From positions 254,654-318,653 of the forward strand of contig CAXKVR010000026.1 of NCBI GenBank assembly GCA_964058845.1: a DNA stretch of 64,000 nucleotides, in the 5' to 3' direction. Origin of the DNA: Carex sylvatica (Eukaryota; Streptophyta; Magnoliopsida; Poales; Cyperaceae). The translations under genes and the position numbers were made by a program. The notes under the pieces are model-generated. The model ran no database searches. It saw only the letters and a program-made list of their open reading frames with translations, and was not told the DNA's origin. Positions 34,409-47,294 of the stretch are shown here, in pieces; within the stretch, counting starts at the first letter, position 1; every line of letters starts with the position of its first letter.

Positions 34409-35407
34409 TGCACTCTCCTGCAATTGGGTAATTGACCAATGACGAGAGAGTTCAAAGGTCCTCAAGTGTGATAATGAACCGCAGGAGCATCATACAAAAA
34501 ATGGATGATCTCATATCCGTATTAAAGTATGTAATAATTGTTTTAGTTTTCTAGTCCTTAAAAGAAAATTATTTGGGTTTCAGATGATCTTTCAATTGAC
34601 AATTGTATGATATAACATTTACGTAAGATATCACTGATTCATGTATGATATACGCTTTGTAAATTAAATTTAAATTTATACATGATTGTACATAGTTATC
34701 TTTAATGAGCGTTAATCATGCACAAAATATTCATACTATAAGTTAGTGCAAATTATATTAATTAGTACCAGTGGTCTAAATAGTTAGTTATAGCGACACA
34801 ATAACGGTGTTATAGTGTTTTTAGTCCTTAAAAGCTATGATGTCATCAGCTGTTTTCTGTGCTATAGCAACGCAATAACGGAACTATAGTGTTTTTTGAG
34901 CATTTCCTCAATGACGCAATAATCACTATTTAGAACCTTCATCAGTAAAAATGAAGTAAAAACTATGTATTAACTATACTAATTTTTTTTTAAAACTGTT
35001 GATGGCGAATTGTCACCAATAAATATATTAATAAGAAAAAGATTATATTTACAAAGGTAGCATCTCAAAAAGAAGAGATGAAGAAATATAATATCCCAAC
35101 TTGTGAAAATAGCCGCTAATAGGGCCCAGAAAATAGCCGCTAATAGGTCCCAAAAAATAGCCTCATGGTTCACTCTAACCCTACCCGTGCTGCGACCGTA
35201 TGTCAAGTGTTGTATCATTTATTAATACGTGCATTGGTTTTTGCTTGTTAGAAAAGAACCTCATGTTCATAACGCCAGAACGTCTAACCTCCAGCAGACC
35301 ACGTTGTGTTCCGAAAGGACTTCAGTCTCCTCGAACCATGTGTTCCATATTTATGAGATCGAGCCTCCGCCTTGTATTGTCATGTTATAATGCGCAAAAA
35401 GGCCTCC

Positions 35408-35580
35408 CTAAGAGTTGGCAGTGTATTGGCATGACCACAAAAGATAATCTCTGATTTCCAAGGTCGATGAATTGCATAGAAGACACTCTGGTTGTATCGT
35501 GCAGCCACGTATTAAGAGAATCTCCTGTGTGAGAATCCTTACGTTGTTAATTGAAAATAAAAAAGACACTTTATTAAATG
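35408..35580 (-). pseudogene. LINE relic: reverse-transcriptase zinc-binding domain fragment
   Basis: The minus-strand peptide reads RILTQEILLIRG then PECLLCNSSTLEIRDYLLW then CQYT. This spacing (RILT.D.L..RG, CxLC, E.RDHL..W, C.YT) is that of the zf-RVT domain at the C-terminus of plant LINE ORF2 proteins. An in-frame stop follows shortly after. No RT core was found nearby, so it is an old 5'-truncated or eroded copy. Confidence 0.6.
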
Positions 35581-36442
35581 TTGATGAACAATATTGCATT
35601 TGTGAAATAATGGTGTAACATTTGAAGTTAGAAATTAGCAAAGAGAATAAGCTTTCGGAATTGTAATGCTAGAAATCTTATACATTTGCAAAGTAATTGC
35701 AAAACTTTATATAATACTTATAGATAAAATGATAAATCACTAGTTTAGTAAGATGGTTAAATCAGGAAGTATTTTACATTTTTTGTAACTGAAATTGTAA
35801 ATACCACATCAACATTTGTAAATTTTTTTATAAGCGAATGGAGATGCTATTATAATCGAACAAATCGAAGTTCATTAGCTGTGAAGAGGAAAATCAAAGT
35901 TGGTTAACCAAGTATTTATTCCTCTTTATTTCTTTTGCTTTTCTGGCCCAATCCTTTTTTAGCCCTTTTGTGACATTTGCGAAGTAACTTACTCATTTAA
36001 TGCATGAAAGTTAGGCCTGAGCTCTCTTTTCATCCAAAAAAGAACATTCAAAAAACAGTTTTAGTGAAATTGATTGACGGTTTTACTTGCCTTCGGTGGA
36101 ATTAAGCTAACTCTTTGATTATTGATTAAATACACGGAAGAAATATATAATTGCAAAAAAAAAAAAATTGAACTAAATAAATACAGATTGATATTTAATT
36201 AATAGCTTCTTTTTTTTAAACCTAAACTATTTTTGCAAAAAATATCATCCAAAAAACAAAGTTATGATAATTAAGTGACTGTGTCTGCATATACAAAATA
36301 AACCACTTAAATTATAAAAAAAAAAAACTTACAAAAAAAAATCTACTATTTACAGACAAGAAATCTTCTTCCCAAGAATCAGGAAGTAAACACTAGGAAA
36401 GGCAGCACAAAAATTGCAACCCTTTTTTCTCTAACAAACAAC

Positions 36443-39400
36443 TTATCTTCGTTTCAGCTGCAATTCTTGAATCACTGAGCGAAGTGCATGATTTGGTGTT
36501 AGCTCATCAGTCGAAAGCTTGAGATTTGTCATTGGGGAAGTGTCGTGCCCACTTTGTAGCCATCCTTTTATAGCTTCGGCTTCATATGTGAACCCGTCTG
36601 CTGCTATTTGTGGATCTTTCATGATCTCCTGCAATTTCATATCGTGCGGAAAAACATCAAAAAATTTATTCTCTTTAAATATAAGCCTTTTTTTCCCAAA
36701 ACTATGTGATGGTTGAGGAGCATTCTATCTCTAGAGACGAGAGCTGATCCAAATTGTAACCCAAATTTTAAGTACCGGTTCTACAGAGTAAACTCAAAAA
36801 GTTGATTCCCAAACACTATGCAAATAAAATTTTGACAAAGCAAGAGTTAAAGTGAGAAGTAGACTGTACCTTAAGTATTGGGCACAAGAAGTAAGAAGGC
36901 ACAGAACCGCCAAAATCTGAGTCTGACCCAATCGACCAAGACCGATGTTTAGATACTTTGGCTGAATCCATTAAGGGCTCAACCACTCTACAGACATCTT
37001 CTATCACTGGCCGATTGTCTCTCTTTATTTCACAACACCTTAGGGCCAACTTAGCCAATCCTTTCGTCTCCTCCGAAGGCCAATCCCCGGCCGATCCATC
37101 CAATACCTCATGCAATGTCTCTTTATCCAAAGCCTCTTGCACCACCTTTTTTATCCGAAAGGCATGCCGCCCAGTCAGTAACACCAGGAGTAGAACACCA
37201 AGTGAGTACATATCACATGCTGGTACGAGTTCCCCTGTGGCAAGCAATTCGGGTTCTGCATAAGCCACAGTGGATCTTCTTGAATGGGAAATGGCCATGC
37301 CGAGGTGCAAGTCAGATAGCTTGACTGAGTAATTTGAGTCGAAAAGTATGTTGTTTGGCTTGAGATTGCCATGTGCTATTGGGTTTGGTTGGGTTGAGTG
37401 AAGGTAGGTCAGAGCAGAGCACAGCTCTGACGCAACACGGGCACGGACTTGCCAAGTCATTGCATGGTTCTTTCTGTGCAAGTAGTCTTCTAAGCTTCCA
37501 TGAGGGGCGTATTCGTAGATCAGCGAATGGGCCTCCATACAAGCACCAACCAGAGAGGTGACATTAGGATGTCTTGTGCTGTTTATGATCTCCACCTATA
37601 TAAAAATTTAGAAGCATATAAATATTTATTCATTAACCATAGCACCATGAAGTTATTAAATTCATACGGGTCCTGATAATGCAAGCATTAAAATGCCACT
37701 TCGGCCCCTATAAGTATTACCATTCGGCCTTCTGCTTCTGTTGTGGTCAGTATATCAAACCAAAAGAACAATAAATCATCAGAACCATATAGACCCAACA
37801 AATCTAATTGCCATAAACAAATGTATATATCAACATTGGAACCTCTTGAACAAGAAAGACTGTGTAATTTACTCTATTAATCAATGTATAAAAGCCTCCT
37901 TTTTTTTGTGAAAACTCGTACCTTTCGGCTAAACTCATGTTTTTGGTAATGATCATGATTCAACATCTTTATCGCCACAGTAGTGTTGTCAATAAGCCCC
38001 ATGAAAATGCTTCCATGACTGCCTTCGCCAATCTTCTTCGACTCATCAAAGCCATTAGTCGCCTGAATCAATTCTTGATATGCAAACTCCCTTGAAGTGG
38101 ATTTAAGATCTTTGCTAGACAAGTGAACATCTTCCTTTCTTTCTGAGTTCATCAGCTGTTCCTCTCTAAGTGATTCAAGGAGGCGATAAGCCTCAGAGAG
38201 CTTCTTCTCAAAATCATTCACCGTTGCTTCGGATTCGCTGATGTGAAGCTCAAGTGCTATCCTTTGCTCACTTGCCCTGTTTATTTGGGCAAGTATGTTG
38301 TCTAACTGTTGTTTGTCTTGTTCCATCTCAAGCTTCTCTCTTGCTAACCTTACCTCCACATCCTTCCTTTTCCTCAATTCTTGGAGATAAAGGCCCTCTG
38401 TGGCCTTGGACTACCAGTAAAAAAATAAGATGTTTTATTCTGAAGTTGGAAAAAAGAAGATACTTAAAATATGTTTTAATAATAGTTTCATGATTTCTTT
38501 TACTTTATTCACTAATTTTAATTATTTTCCGTCCTTTCTTTTTTCCCTTTGTTGGTTTTGAGCCAAGTATTAGTCAACATTGATGCTTTGATCAAGTGTG
38601 AGATTTGGGGTTCTTTGCTTCCATTTGGTATATGATCTGAGTGTGCAGATCTGAATTAGCTCCTTACAAGATAAACCACCAGTATCTGATTTCTTTTACC
38701 TTTTTGGAAGCCTCAAGTAGATCTCTCTCAGCCTTCTGGCGTCTCCGTGTTGCTTCATAGGCTTCATTCTTCAAGTCTTCAGCCTCAGTAATTGCACCCC
38801 TCAGTTGTTCATACAAATCAATGTCCTCTAGCGAAATATCATCCTACAATTTTCCATTCATCCATCAAATGCAAATTAACATTGCTTTTACACAAATAAT
38901 GAAATTTGTTGCTCCGTCTACTAGCTAATAATAAAATATATTTTCTCTACTTGTTTAATGCACTAAACTGCGGGCACCATGATATTTGGAATGATTTTAT
39001 GAATACACTTGAATCTGAAGTAATGAGATAAGAACAGTAGCTTACAGCTGTGCCATTTTGTGCAGAGGGTGACTCTGTCTGGGATTCCTCTTCGGCATCA
39101 TAAGGCACCGTGCTGGGCCCCGCTTCGAGCACATACGAAGGACCTGATTTCTCAGTCGAGTAACTGTCCATAGTTTCCTTCTGGAACGACCCATCGGTCC
39201 ACTGGTTACTATTGCTTGATGCCATTGTAAGGAGCATGTCTTCCGCATAAGTGCAGTTGACCGAGTTTGACCTAAGCGGGAAGTAAGAAATCGGCATGCT
39301 GGGGGAACCAGTCAGACTATGTAAATCAGCGATGATTGAATTGAACCTAGGGCTTGGACTGCTTGAGGAGGATGAACGTGCTCTTGGACTGATGCCTTCA

Positions 39401-42400
39401 CTGGCTTCCCTATGAGAGACCATGCAAACAGGAAGGTTATTTAAACACTGATGAAGCCCAATAATAGATGTTAGTGAGGCTATGGTACTATGCATAGCGC
39501 ATATTGGTCTGTACTATGGATTAATATCTCCATTTCTTTTAAGTTCAAACAACCGATATGAAACGTTCAACATGATCTCCATATGAAAATGTACTTGCTG
39601 ATTAAATTTTACATTTTTTGGAAATTTTTTAGATATTCTAGAAAATCACTTTATCTAGAGATTCTAAACCATTAAAAAATAGTGGTTCTACCTATTCAAA
39701 AAAATTCTAAAAAATGTAAAATTTAGTCCGCAAGTAAATTTTTATATGGAAATCATGTTGAATCGTTTGAATCAACTGTTTGGACTTTGAAAATAAAGAT
39801 ATTGATCCATAGTGCAGACCAATCTCCGCTATGCATAGCGCCATAGCTTCACTCTAGATGTTAACTAGAAAATTTAGGGATGCAAAAACTTCTCTATTAG
39901 ACCATGAACACAGGTAGGGTACTAAATCAATAATAATGCACAATGACTGTCGGCTAATAATGCACAATGACTGTTGGCAGTGATGATTTAGGGTCCTACA
40001 GTTTTAAGTTTATGGAGAGGGTGATTCAATTACTTTATACTATCTTGTGTTTATAATCTATCAGATTTGCTGTGGACTATGCATCTATAACAGTATATAC
40101 ATGCAAATCATCTACAAATATCAGTGCATAAAATAATCTTTGCAAAACCAATCAGATGCTTTTATCAGTCCACATGAATATACTTTGAGTACATATTTGC
40201 AGAAGATTACCTGCATCTTCACAGAAAACAAATAAATATGAGGCATATCTAGATGCTTTTATTTCTAACAACATGACCTTTTTACATTAAAAGAAAAGGT
40301 ACTTCTGCTTAACTATTTGCTAACCAAATTAACATCCAATTGGATTTCTGTAAAACTTCTTTGTTTGCGAGGTTAACCATACATCAAGGATTGAAAACAA
40401 CAGTTTATTATATAAGAGATAGAGAGAAAAAGAAATATGGACATACCTAGTGCATATCAGGTTTCCTCGACAAATAAATGAAATTTTACACCACGGTTGT
40501 GCTTTTTGTTCAATAAATGCTGCTTTCCTGGATTTTAGTGTCTTCAATCGCCTGAGAAAATACATAATGCCTTACAATTAAAATTAATCAAGAAGTACCA
40601 GGTACTAAACTTTCCAACTCAATCAGATAACACAGTAGTTTAGGGTTCCCCATATTAATCATGGTTGAAATGCAGAAAACAAAACCAACAAGGCTGTTAT
40701 CTTTGAAAATAAACAAGAACGTGAGAAGAAAACACTTTTAAGTGATTGTAGTATCTAGTATCAGGTTCTCTTATTGAGCAAGATGGAACTTTGGAAATCC
40801 TTGTTCTCGAGTGAAAAGTTTTAAAATCTCATTACGTGTTCTGACATAATTTAGGCTATGTCTATCAACCTGCTTCGCAAGTATATAGGCTACTCTAATT
40901 TATTAAACGAAAGAGATGTATTTGAAACAATTTTATAGGTTCACCTTGAATAACGGCGGTCAGCAGCTGCACCCATGACAAGTTCAGTGACACCATATTT
41001 ACGTATCAGGTCAATAATGCCTTGTGAAGTGTTTTCCTTCTCTATTATTATCTTCTCTGCCTCCACCTGTGATTGTTCAAAAATCAGGTGCTGATTAAGA
41101 ACTTAATTCCCAGCTGTTCTTTATAGAACTAAACCTCAATAGAAAGGCTATAGGTATTTCGTCAGTGCGTGTAGATGTTTGGAGAAGAAAAGGATCAAGA
41201 CCAACCAGACAATGGATGTCAACCAATTAAATAATAGTTGACCTACAACATGATCATTAAAAAAAAAAAAAAGTTGAGAGAGAGAGAATAAAAAACCTTT
41301 TGACTTGAGCATATGTCCATATACTCATTTAAAATTTTGTCCATCTTGCACTTCTCTACAAGTCGGTGTGCTGTCACCTCATGTTCAGCTAGTTGGCTCA
41401 AAGGAAATTGTGCACCCACTATAATTAAATATAAAAATTAATAACATACGGAAATAAGTTACAATACAGATGTAACAAGTTCCTTAATAGTCAATTAAGC
41501 CAAAAAAAAGTTCCATTTGTTGCTGATCACAATATACTTCTTCTTTGTAATGAGAGCAATTGGCTGTAATGTATATTCATATCAATTGGTGGGATCCTCG
41601 TAAATAATGTTTAGGTGAAGATATATCCTTTTAAAAATTGAAAAGGAAACCCCAAAAAAACCAAGTTCGTATGGCATGTAACAAGAGCAAACTACAAAGA
41701 TTAAAGCGAGTATCTCTGATTATATACACAGGCATGATATAGTATAGCTTTGCTTTATTTATATATACACTTTAATTTAATAAACAAAGTTTCTCTTTGA
41801 AAACAAGGTGAAAGAAAATGTAATGTGTTTAAGGATTTGTTCTGGTTTGCCAAAACTGATTTATCATATAATTTTTTTATTCTGGATGAAATTAAACAAG
41901 AAAGAGATAAAGAAGGCTCAATGGTGGCTTCAAGCCTAAGTAGAGGCTGCAATAATTGTACTCTCTATGTGCGCGTACACAACCATGCATGTAATTTATA
42001 AAGAGGAGAAGATTAGAACTCTTATATTAGCCTGTATGAATAGTACAGTTTAAGCAATAAGGTGCGTAGGATAGTGCCATGACTGGGACTTTTATTTGGT
42101 GCATGCAAGTTTAAATTTAAACTACGAAAATTCAGGCTTGCATATGGGACAAAACATTTTAAATTAGAAGCAGACTCAATAACTCATCAACAGAATAGGG
42201 AAACACACCAAAGGAGGAGAGAAATGTCTACTGAACAACAAGAAAACTTTAGTTGGCTTATTCAGATGATGACAGCCGCTGCAATTCAATAACTCATGCC
42301 TGCCACCATGACAATAGGAACAGATTCACAATTTCTGATATCATGTCATGATAGATTAATATTCTCCTGTACCTCTTTAATATTCATTAAATATTAGAAC

Positions 42401-44944
42401 AACAAGGGATGCATCCTAGATGAAAACAGAAGGCAAAACTACGTAGCGAAAGGATAACATTGCACAAGATAACATGCTGGTAACCCATGGACTAACCCAG
42501 CAACCAATAATCAACAAACAAAAGTATTTGTTTCTTTTGTTCCACTGGAAAATTTCCAAAAGAAGTCACTGTCTGTTCTTATTAAGTCTGAATACGGGCA
42601 ATTAGAACCTTGCTTATTTTGTATTTAGATCGACAATTGGGCTAATCCTAACAGACCTTCCCTTTTACGGGCCTAGAATTAGAGAAGTGGGCCAACTTAG
42701 TCGAACAAATTTAAGTGGGCTTTTGCGAGGTTTAACCGGAGTGCTTTTGCTAAGTAACACATAATTATTATAGGCACAAATATGCTCAATAGAATAAGGT
42801 AACACTGAATAAAAGACCTAGTATGAACGGTGATGGACATCGCCTCTCTACGGAAAGAAGCAAACTTGATTTCCGTATGAGACATCTAAAAATAAATACA
42901 AAATTAACTAAGCCCATATAAAAAAAAATGAATAAGAAAACACTTGAGAATCTAAAAAACATCATATAACCCATAAAATTGCAACAAACACCATCAGTTA
43001 TTGCTATAATTTCTATTCAATCTTTCCACTTATAGCATTTTCTTAAACGATTTGTGTAGACCAATATACAAGGCTAACAATATGTTATATGACTACAATC
43101 TTTTTTTGACTGTTTTAAGTTTTTGTATTGATTTAAAAGTTAAAACTAAACGACTTTACAAAGTTAATTATTGTCAATGATCGGTAACTCATTATTTAAT
43201 TGGCTTTTGGATGCCTGATCCATTATATATTTTGGGACCCAATTTCCACCAGTATCCTATGATATTCATTCAGAATGCTAAATAATTGAAAAAACTAATG
43301 TGGCAATTTTCAATCTTATTTGTAAGCTAGTTTAATTAGCAATATGTCCAAAAGTGTCACGTCTGATTACAATTGATTATTACAAAGATGCAAAATTTAA
43401 ACCATAATTACTAATCCACGAATGAAATTAAAATTAATTTTAGAGGTGAAGATATAAAAGTACTCATATGACAAAAAAAAAACAATCATCTCTTCTCTAA
43501 CAATATCAGGAGTGAAAAATGCTCTAACATTGTTGATATTTGGAAGCCTCAACCGACCAGATCACTTTAACCATATTTATATATAAAGGGGACTAAAGCG
43601 CGTATATATGGCCCAAAAATAATCCCATGATTTTTATTCACACGAAAACCCAAAAACAAAATATTAAAAATGAGAAAGGATGCGTACAAATTTGAAAAAC
43701 AAGAAGACGTAAGTGGGCCATGGCGTCCCGCAGGGACGCCATGCCAAAATTCAGTTCGACAAAAAAAAAATAATAATAACTGGATAGCCATGCCAAGTTC
43801 AGTTCTGTTCGATGGAGAAGAAAAAAAAAAAAAAAACCAATAACTGGGACGCCATGCTGTATCAATACCCAAAAAAATAATGAATTAAGGTGTCTTCGAA
43901 CTTAATTTGAAAATACATCAAACTGAACTTGAAAATTACATGATGTTGCTTTATCAAATGGGACGCCATGCTATATCAAAATCGAAGTTTTTTTTTTTTT
44001 TTTCTATCGAACTGAACTTGGCATGGCGTCCCAACACAATATTTTATTATTTATTTTTTTCCGCGTCGAACTGGGGTTTGGCATGACGTCCCTGTGGGAT
44101 GCCATGGGCCATCCATGCCTTCCTGTTTTTAAAATTTTCACAAACCCATTCTCATTTTTAATTTTTTTTTTTTTGGATTTTCTTATGAATAAAAATCACG
44201 GAAAATAATCCGTTCATATATTAATTAGATGACACTTTAATACTTTATTGCCCTTCCCTTCTAGAAGGTCACTAGTATAAAATGGTTGCATATAGAGAGA
44301 ATAACCAAATTGAGACTTCAACGAAATGGTGATCATCAGTTTACACGAGTGATACACATATCTTATTCATATAGAAAAATTCTCTACAACAATTTTTGGA
44401 CAAACAGAAGCAAAAATCCTCATAACAAAGTCAAAACAAAGAATGTTGTATTTGGTTTTCTTTGTTGTTGCTTGGCCACAAACAGAAGTTCTTTGAAAGA
44501 AACCTACCTCGGAAATCATTTTGTTTACTCAGAACAAAAGGAGACATGAAAAGGGACAGATAGCAGAAAGAAATTTTGTATAGGATTATTCTCAGGGCTC
44601 TCGAAAACCCAAAACTTCAAAAGCTAATTGGCAACATTACAAACAAAATAAGGTGTTCTTGTATTCACTTTCTGAACTCTCTACTGACGCAAACTCATCC
44701 GTATATAATAGAGACGAATTTGAGAGAAAATGAGTATCAATTTGAAAGGAAAAAATTTCTTACTGATATTAATCGTCGTTGCTGGCTTATGAACATGAGC
44801 AATCACCAGCTTCTTATTCCTATCCGAATTTTGCAAAGCCCAAATCAAATTCGCCTTGTTTTCCTTCACCTCCTTCCCCACCGCGACATACACTTTTTCA
44901 ACTAGCCCCTCATTTTCTTCCCTTCTCTCTTCCAGTTCCTCCAT
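36443..44944 (-). CDS. PUB33-like: UspA / kinase-like / U-box protein (PUB33 type), 9 exons
   Basis: Exons: 44764-44944, 41297-41418, 40945-41066, 40447-40551, 39046-39409, 38700-38843, 37922-38410, 36870-37595, 36443-36628; 2439 nt, 812 aa, in frame throughout. Order: UspA-like domain (about 17-165, 'KVYVAVGKEVKENKANLIWA'), Ser-rich linker, coiled coil (about 300-440), kinase-like domain (about 455-725), C-terminal U-box (about 740-812) split over the last two exons. The class is a putative plant E3 ubiquitin ligase joined to a receptor-like cytoplasmic kinase. The G-loop (474-479) and VAIK lysine (494) are present, but HRD is HGN (584-586) and DFG is DLH (604-606), suggesting a pseudokinase. 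Start chosen at the first in-frame ATG before the UspA fold; a non-ATG extension upstream has no support. Intron 1 is 3.3 kb and holds a foldback element; intron 4 holds a MITE. Confidence 0.92.
39474..39854. mobile_element. Mutator-type MITE, family A, 381 bp
   Basis: The left end GTGAGGCTATGGTACTATGC and right end 'gctatgcatagcgccatagc' plus TTCACTC are inverted repeats. A perfect 9-bp duplication TAGATGTTA flanks it (39465-39473, 39855-39863); the left terminus lacks two bases. It sits in intron 4 of the U-box kinase gene, about 65 bases from the acceptor of exon 5. Confidence 0.87.
43602..44218. repeat. Large foldback (about 260-bp arms) in intron 1 of the U-box kinase gene
   Basis: The left arm (43602-43876) and right arm (about 43953-44218) are inverted copies; both contain 'atttttattca', 'catggc(g/a)tcccgcaggg'-like stretches and repeated 'gggacgccatgc' motifs in both orientations. 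Transcribed with the gene it would form a long imperfect double-stranded RNA. No TSD identified, so MITE status is likely but unproven. Confidence 0.75.
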
Positions 44945-46164
44945 TTCCACAAGATACCTTCTCCTTCTCCTGAGCAATCGTTTTCTCGCAGAGTAGCAGC
45001 CAGCAAACAGCAAACTATACGTTGAAAAAAGTGGGCCAATGGAGTGTGTTTACTTACATCTGACAAGAGCTACTTTGTACGGAGCTTTTTGTCGTACTAT
45101 CGAAGAAGAAATTAGAGAAAAGAGAAACAGGTAGACCTTTTTGGAGATGATTTTTGCGAGGGAAAGGCGATGGGATGGAAAGGGTCTGATAGAGAAAGAG
45201 CGTTGGCATAGAAATTATAAGTTAGACATGTTGTATTAGAAATAGAGAGCACACCAATGCTGACTTTTAGAGGGGATATTACCTGATTGGGTAGAACAGT
45301 TCCATATAAATTTCCCCCGCTAAGACGGGCAAAGTAATAGTGTTATTTGATGTATATAAATGGAACAGGAATATGGACTAAAGTGGAATTCACAAGTTGT
45401 ATTTGTGATAAAATAATGCTCTTGTATTTAATAAGTCAGAAACTTTTAATTTTTAATATAATAATTATCATAAATTACCATAATTCAAGGTAATTTATTG
45501 GTGTAATTATGATTATTTGATAGTGTATAAATCCTAGGTCCATTAAGTTAGCTATGTTCAAAAAACAATTACTAGAAAATAATACTGATAACATAAAAGG
45601 AAAAAAATAGCACCATTTCATGTTCGAGGGAGATTTGATTTCTCATACTTAAATACTGTAATTAAAAAAATAACTAGAAAAATACTATATATTTGCTATT
45701 GGATAAGATACATCATATATGGTCCTGCATAATATTTCATGTAAATAAGGTTATCATTTAACAAACATTGGGCAGTGTTGTTGAGATAATGTGGTACGCC
45801 GTGTCTAAACAACTCATACTTTAGGGATAGCTCCTACTCTGACAGACCGACGAGTAGGATCTCATCACCAACTGAAAGGCAAAAGAAAATAAAAATAATT
45901 GGAGAGCAAGTATGGTGGGGACCACCGTGAGAGTTCTCACACTGTGCTTATTGTTTTTGTGAACAAATTAATGTACGCTGCTGTTGTTCCACATGACTTC
46001 TTTTGTTTTTTTTTCATTGGTGACTCAGAAAGACAGAAACACAGTTTTGATTATTGCATAATAATATAAAAGGATGGTAAATAGACTGTCCACGAATCAC
46101 ATTTGGATTGAATTTTGGCACAGTTAACTTAAATACGAATTCAAATTCATTAAATCTTGTGTTG

Positions 46165-46263
46165 TGGAGAATTAACATTTAGTCTAGTGGTAAAGATAAT
46201 TTATTTTATGTGGAGAAGTCGTAGGTTCAAAATCCGATAAAGACAATCTTTTATGGATATTAA
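46165..46263 (+). mobile_element. tRNA-derived SINE fragment
   Basis: A box A-like 'tagtctagtggtaaag' (about 46180) and a box B-like 'ggttcaaaatcc' (46224-46235) are spaced as in a tRNA head, followed by 'gacaatcttttatggatatt', which is also found after box B in the copy at 53024. It is not a tRNA gene: the cloverleaf stems do not pair. Confidence 0.5.
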
Positions 46264-46599
46264 GGGCTTGTTCGGTATATCCATTTTCCATAGATTTTTT
46301 AAAGAAAAATAAATTTATAGGCCATTTTTTTCATTACCTATTAAGTGATTTCTATTTTTGTTCCCAACATATCTACTTCCGATTATTTACCCTCTTTTAC
46401 TTTTAAAAAAAATGACTCATACCTCTGTTTTTTTTTCCCATCCGTTGGAACTCCATCGATCGAAAAAATGTGGGAGCGAATAATGAAAATTTAGTTCCTT
46501 GAAATCGATTCAAGAGTTACACCTGAAATTTAGTTCCTCAAAAGCACAGTCTAAAAATTAGTTTGGTGACTTGACATCCAACCTTCTTGTGTTGTGTGA

Positions 46600-46723
46600 A
46601 TTCTTATCTAGTAAATATTTAAGAATTCAGAGATTGCAAGTTCGAAATCCATAAAAAATAATTTTTTTGTGAATATTAAAAAGTTGAGTAGCATGACCTC
46701 CAACCTTTACTCAAATAAAAAAG
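46600..46723 (+). mobile_element. tRNA-derived SINE fragment
   Basis: Box B-like 'agttcgaaatcc' near 46639 is followed by 'tgaatattaaaaagttgag' and the tail 'catgacctccaacctttac', then an A-rich end. The tail matches the copy at 53024-53162. Box A is decayed. Confidence 0.5.
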
Positions 46724-47270
46724 AATTTAAGAATTCAACTACGAGTATATAATTATATTTTTAATAATATATAAAGGTACTAATTGAAATAATGATTTTA
46801 ATTAAACTATATATCAAATAAACATATGTTGATTAATTTATTCATCACATTATGTTTAATAAGTTAAAATTAGTTCTATATTTCAAGAAAATAGTCCTAT
46901 CAATGCAAACAAAAAAATTCCAACTGTAGTATTATTTTATTTATAAAACAACTTAAAATCTGTAATAATTGACCCTTTATATTAGACATAATACAGTTTT
47001 GAGTCATCTGCACAGTTAGGGGGTACATATTAAAGGGTACATAAAGCACTGCACCAGTATGTTTTAAATTTTATTTTGATTTAACGCTTGTTGATTATTT
47101 TAACATTTGTAGCGTATCTGCAAATGTGCACGGAAAACCTATCGTACTGGAATATTCTTTTATTCCGTCGTCGATTCGCTACTAAGTCCGAAGATTAGAT
47201 CAGTTCAGATTTTTATTTTTACCAATTTATTTGTATTTTTACCAATTTATTTTTATTTTTGAATTTTTTA

Positions 47271-47294
47271 ACGGGTACGGGTACGGGTACGGGT
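47271..47294. repeat. (ACGGGT)4 repeat
   Basis: Four hexamer units in intergenic DNA. The unit is not the plant telomere repeat (TTTAGGG). Confidence 0.9.

Larger units (their letters stand above)
32027..36442. other. Intergenic region between the RLP relic and the U-box kinase gene
   Basis: No intact gene. It holds two MITEs (33166-33585, 34236-34408) and a LINE relic (35408-35580); the rest is AT-rich sequence without recognisable content. The 'tataggagg' stretches near 32085 and 34175 show that a piece resembling the RLP 5' flank recurs ('tatgtggcctgatttatagg'). Confidence 0.6.

Noticed and set aside
44945..45013. Extended N-terminus of the U-box kinase protein beginning with a non-ATG codon
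   Set aside because: No ATG in frame upstream; the first ATG at 44944 precedes the UspA fold closely, as in the family.
46165..46263. tRNA gene
   Set aside because: Box A and box B are present, but acceptor and anticodon stems do not form; it matches other SINE-like copies instead.
47271..47294. Interstitial telomere repeat
   Set aside because: The unit is ACGGGT, not TTTAGGG, and only four copies occur.
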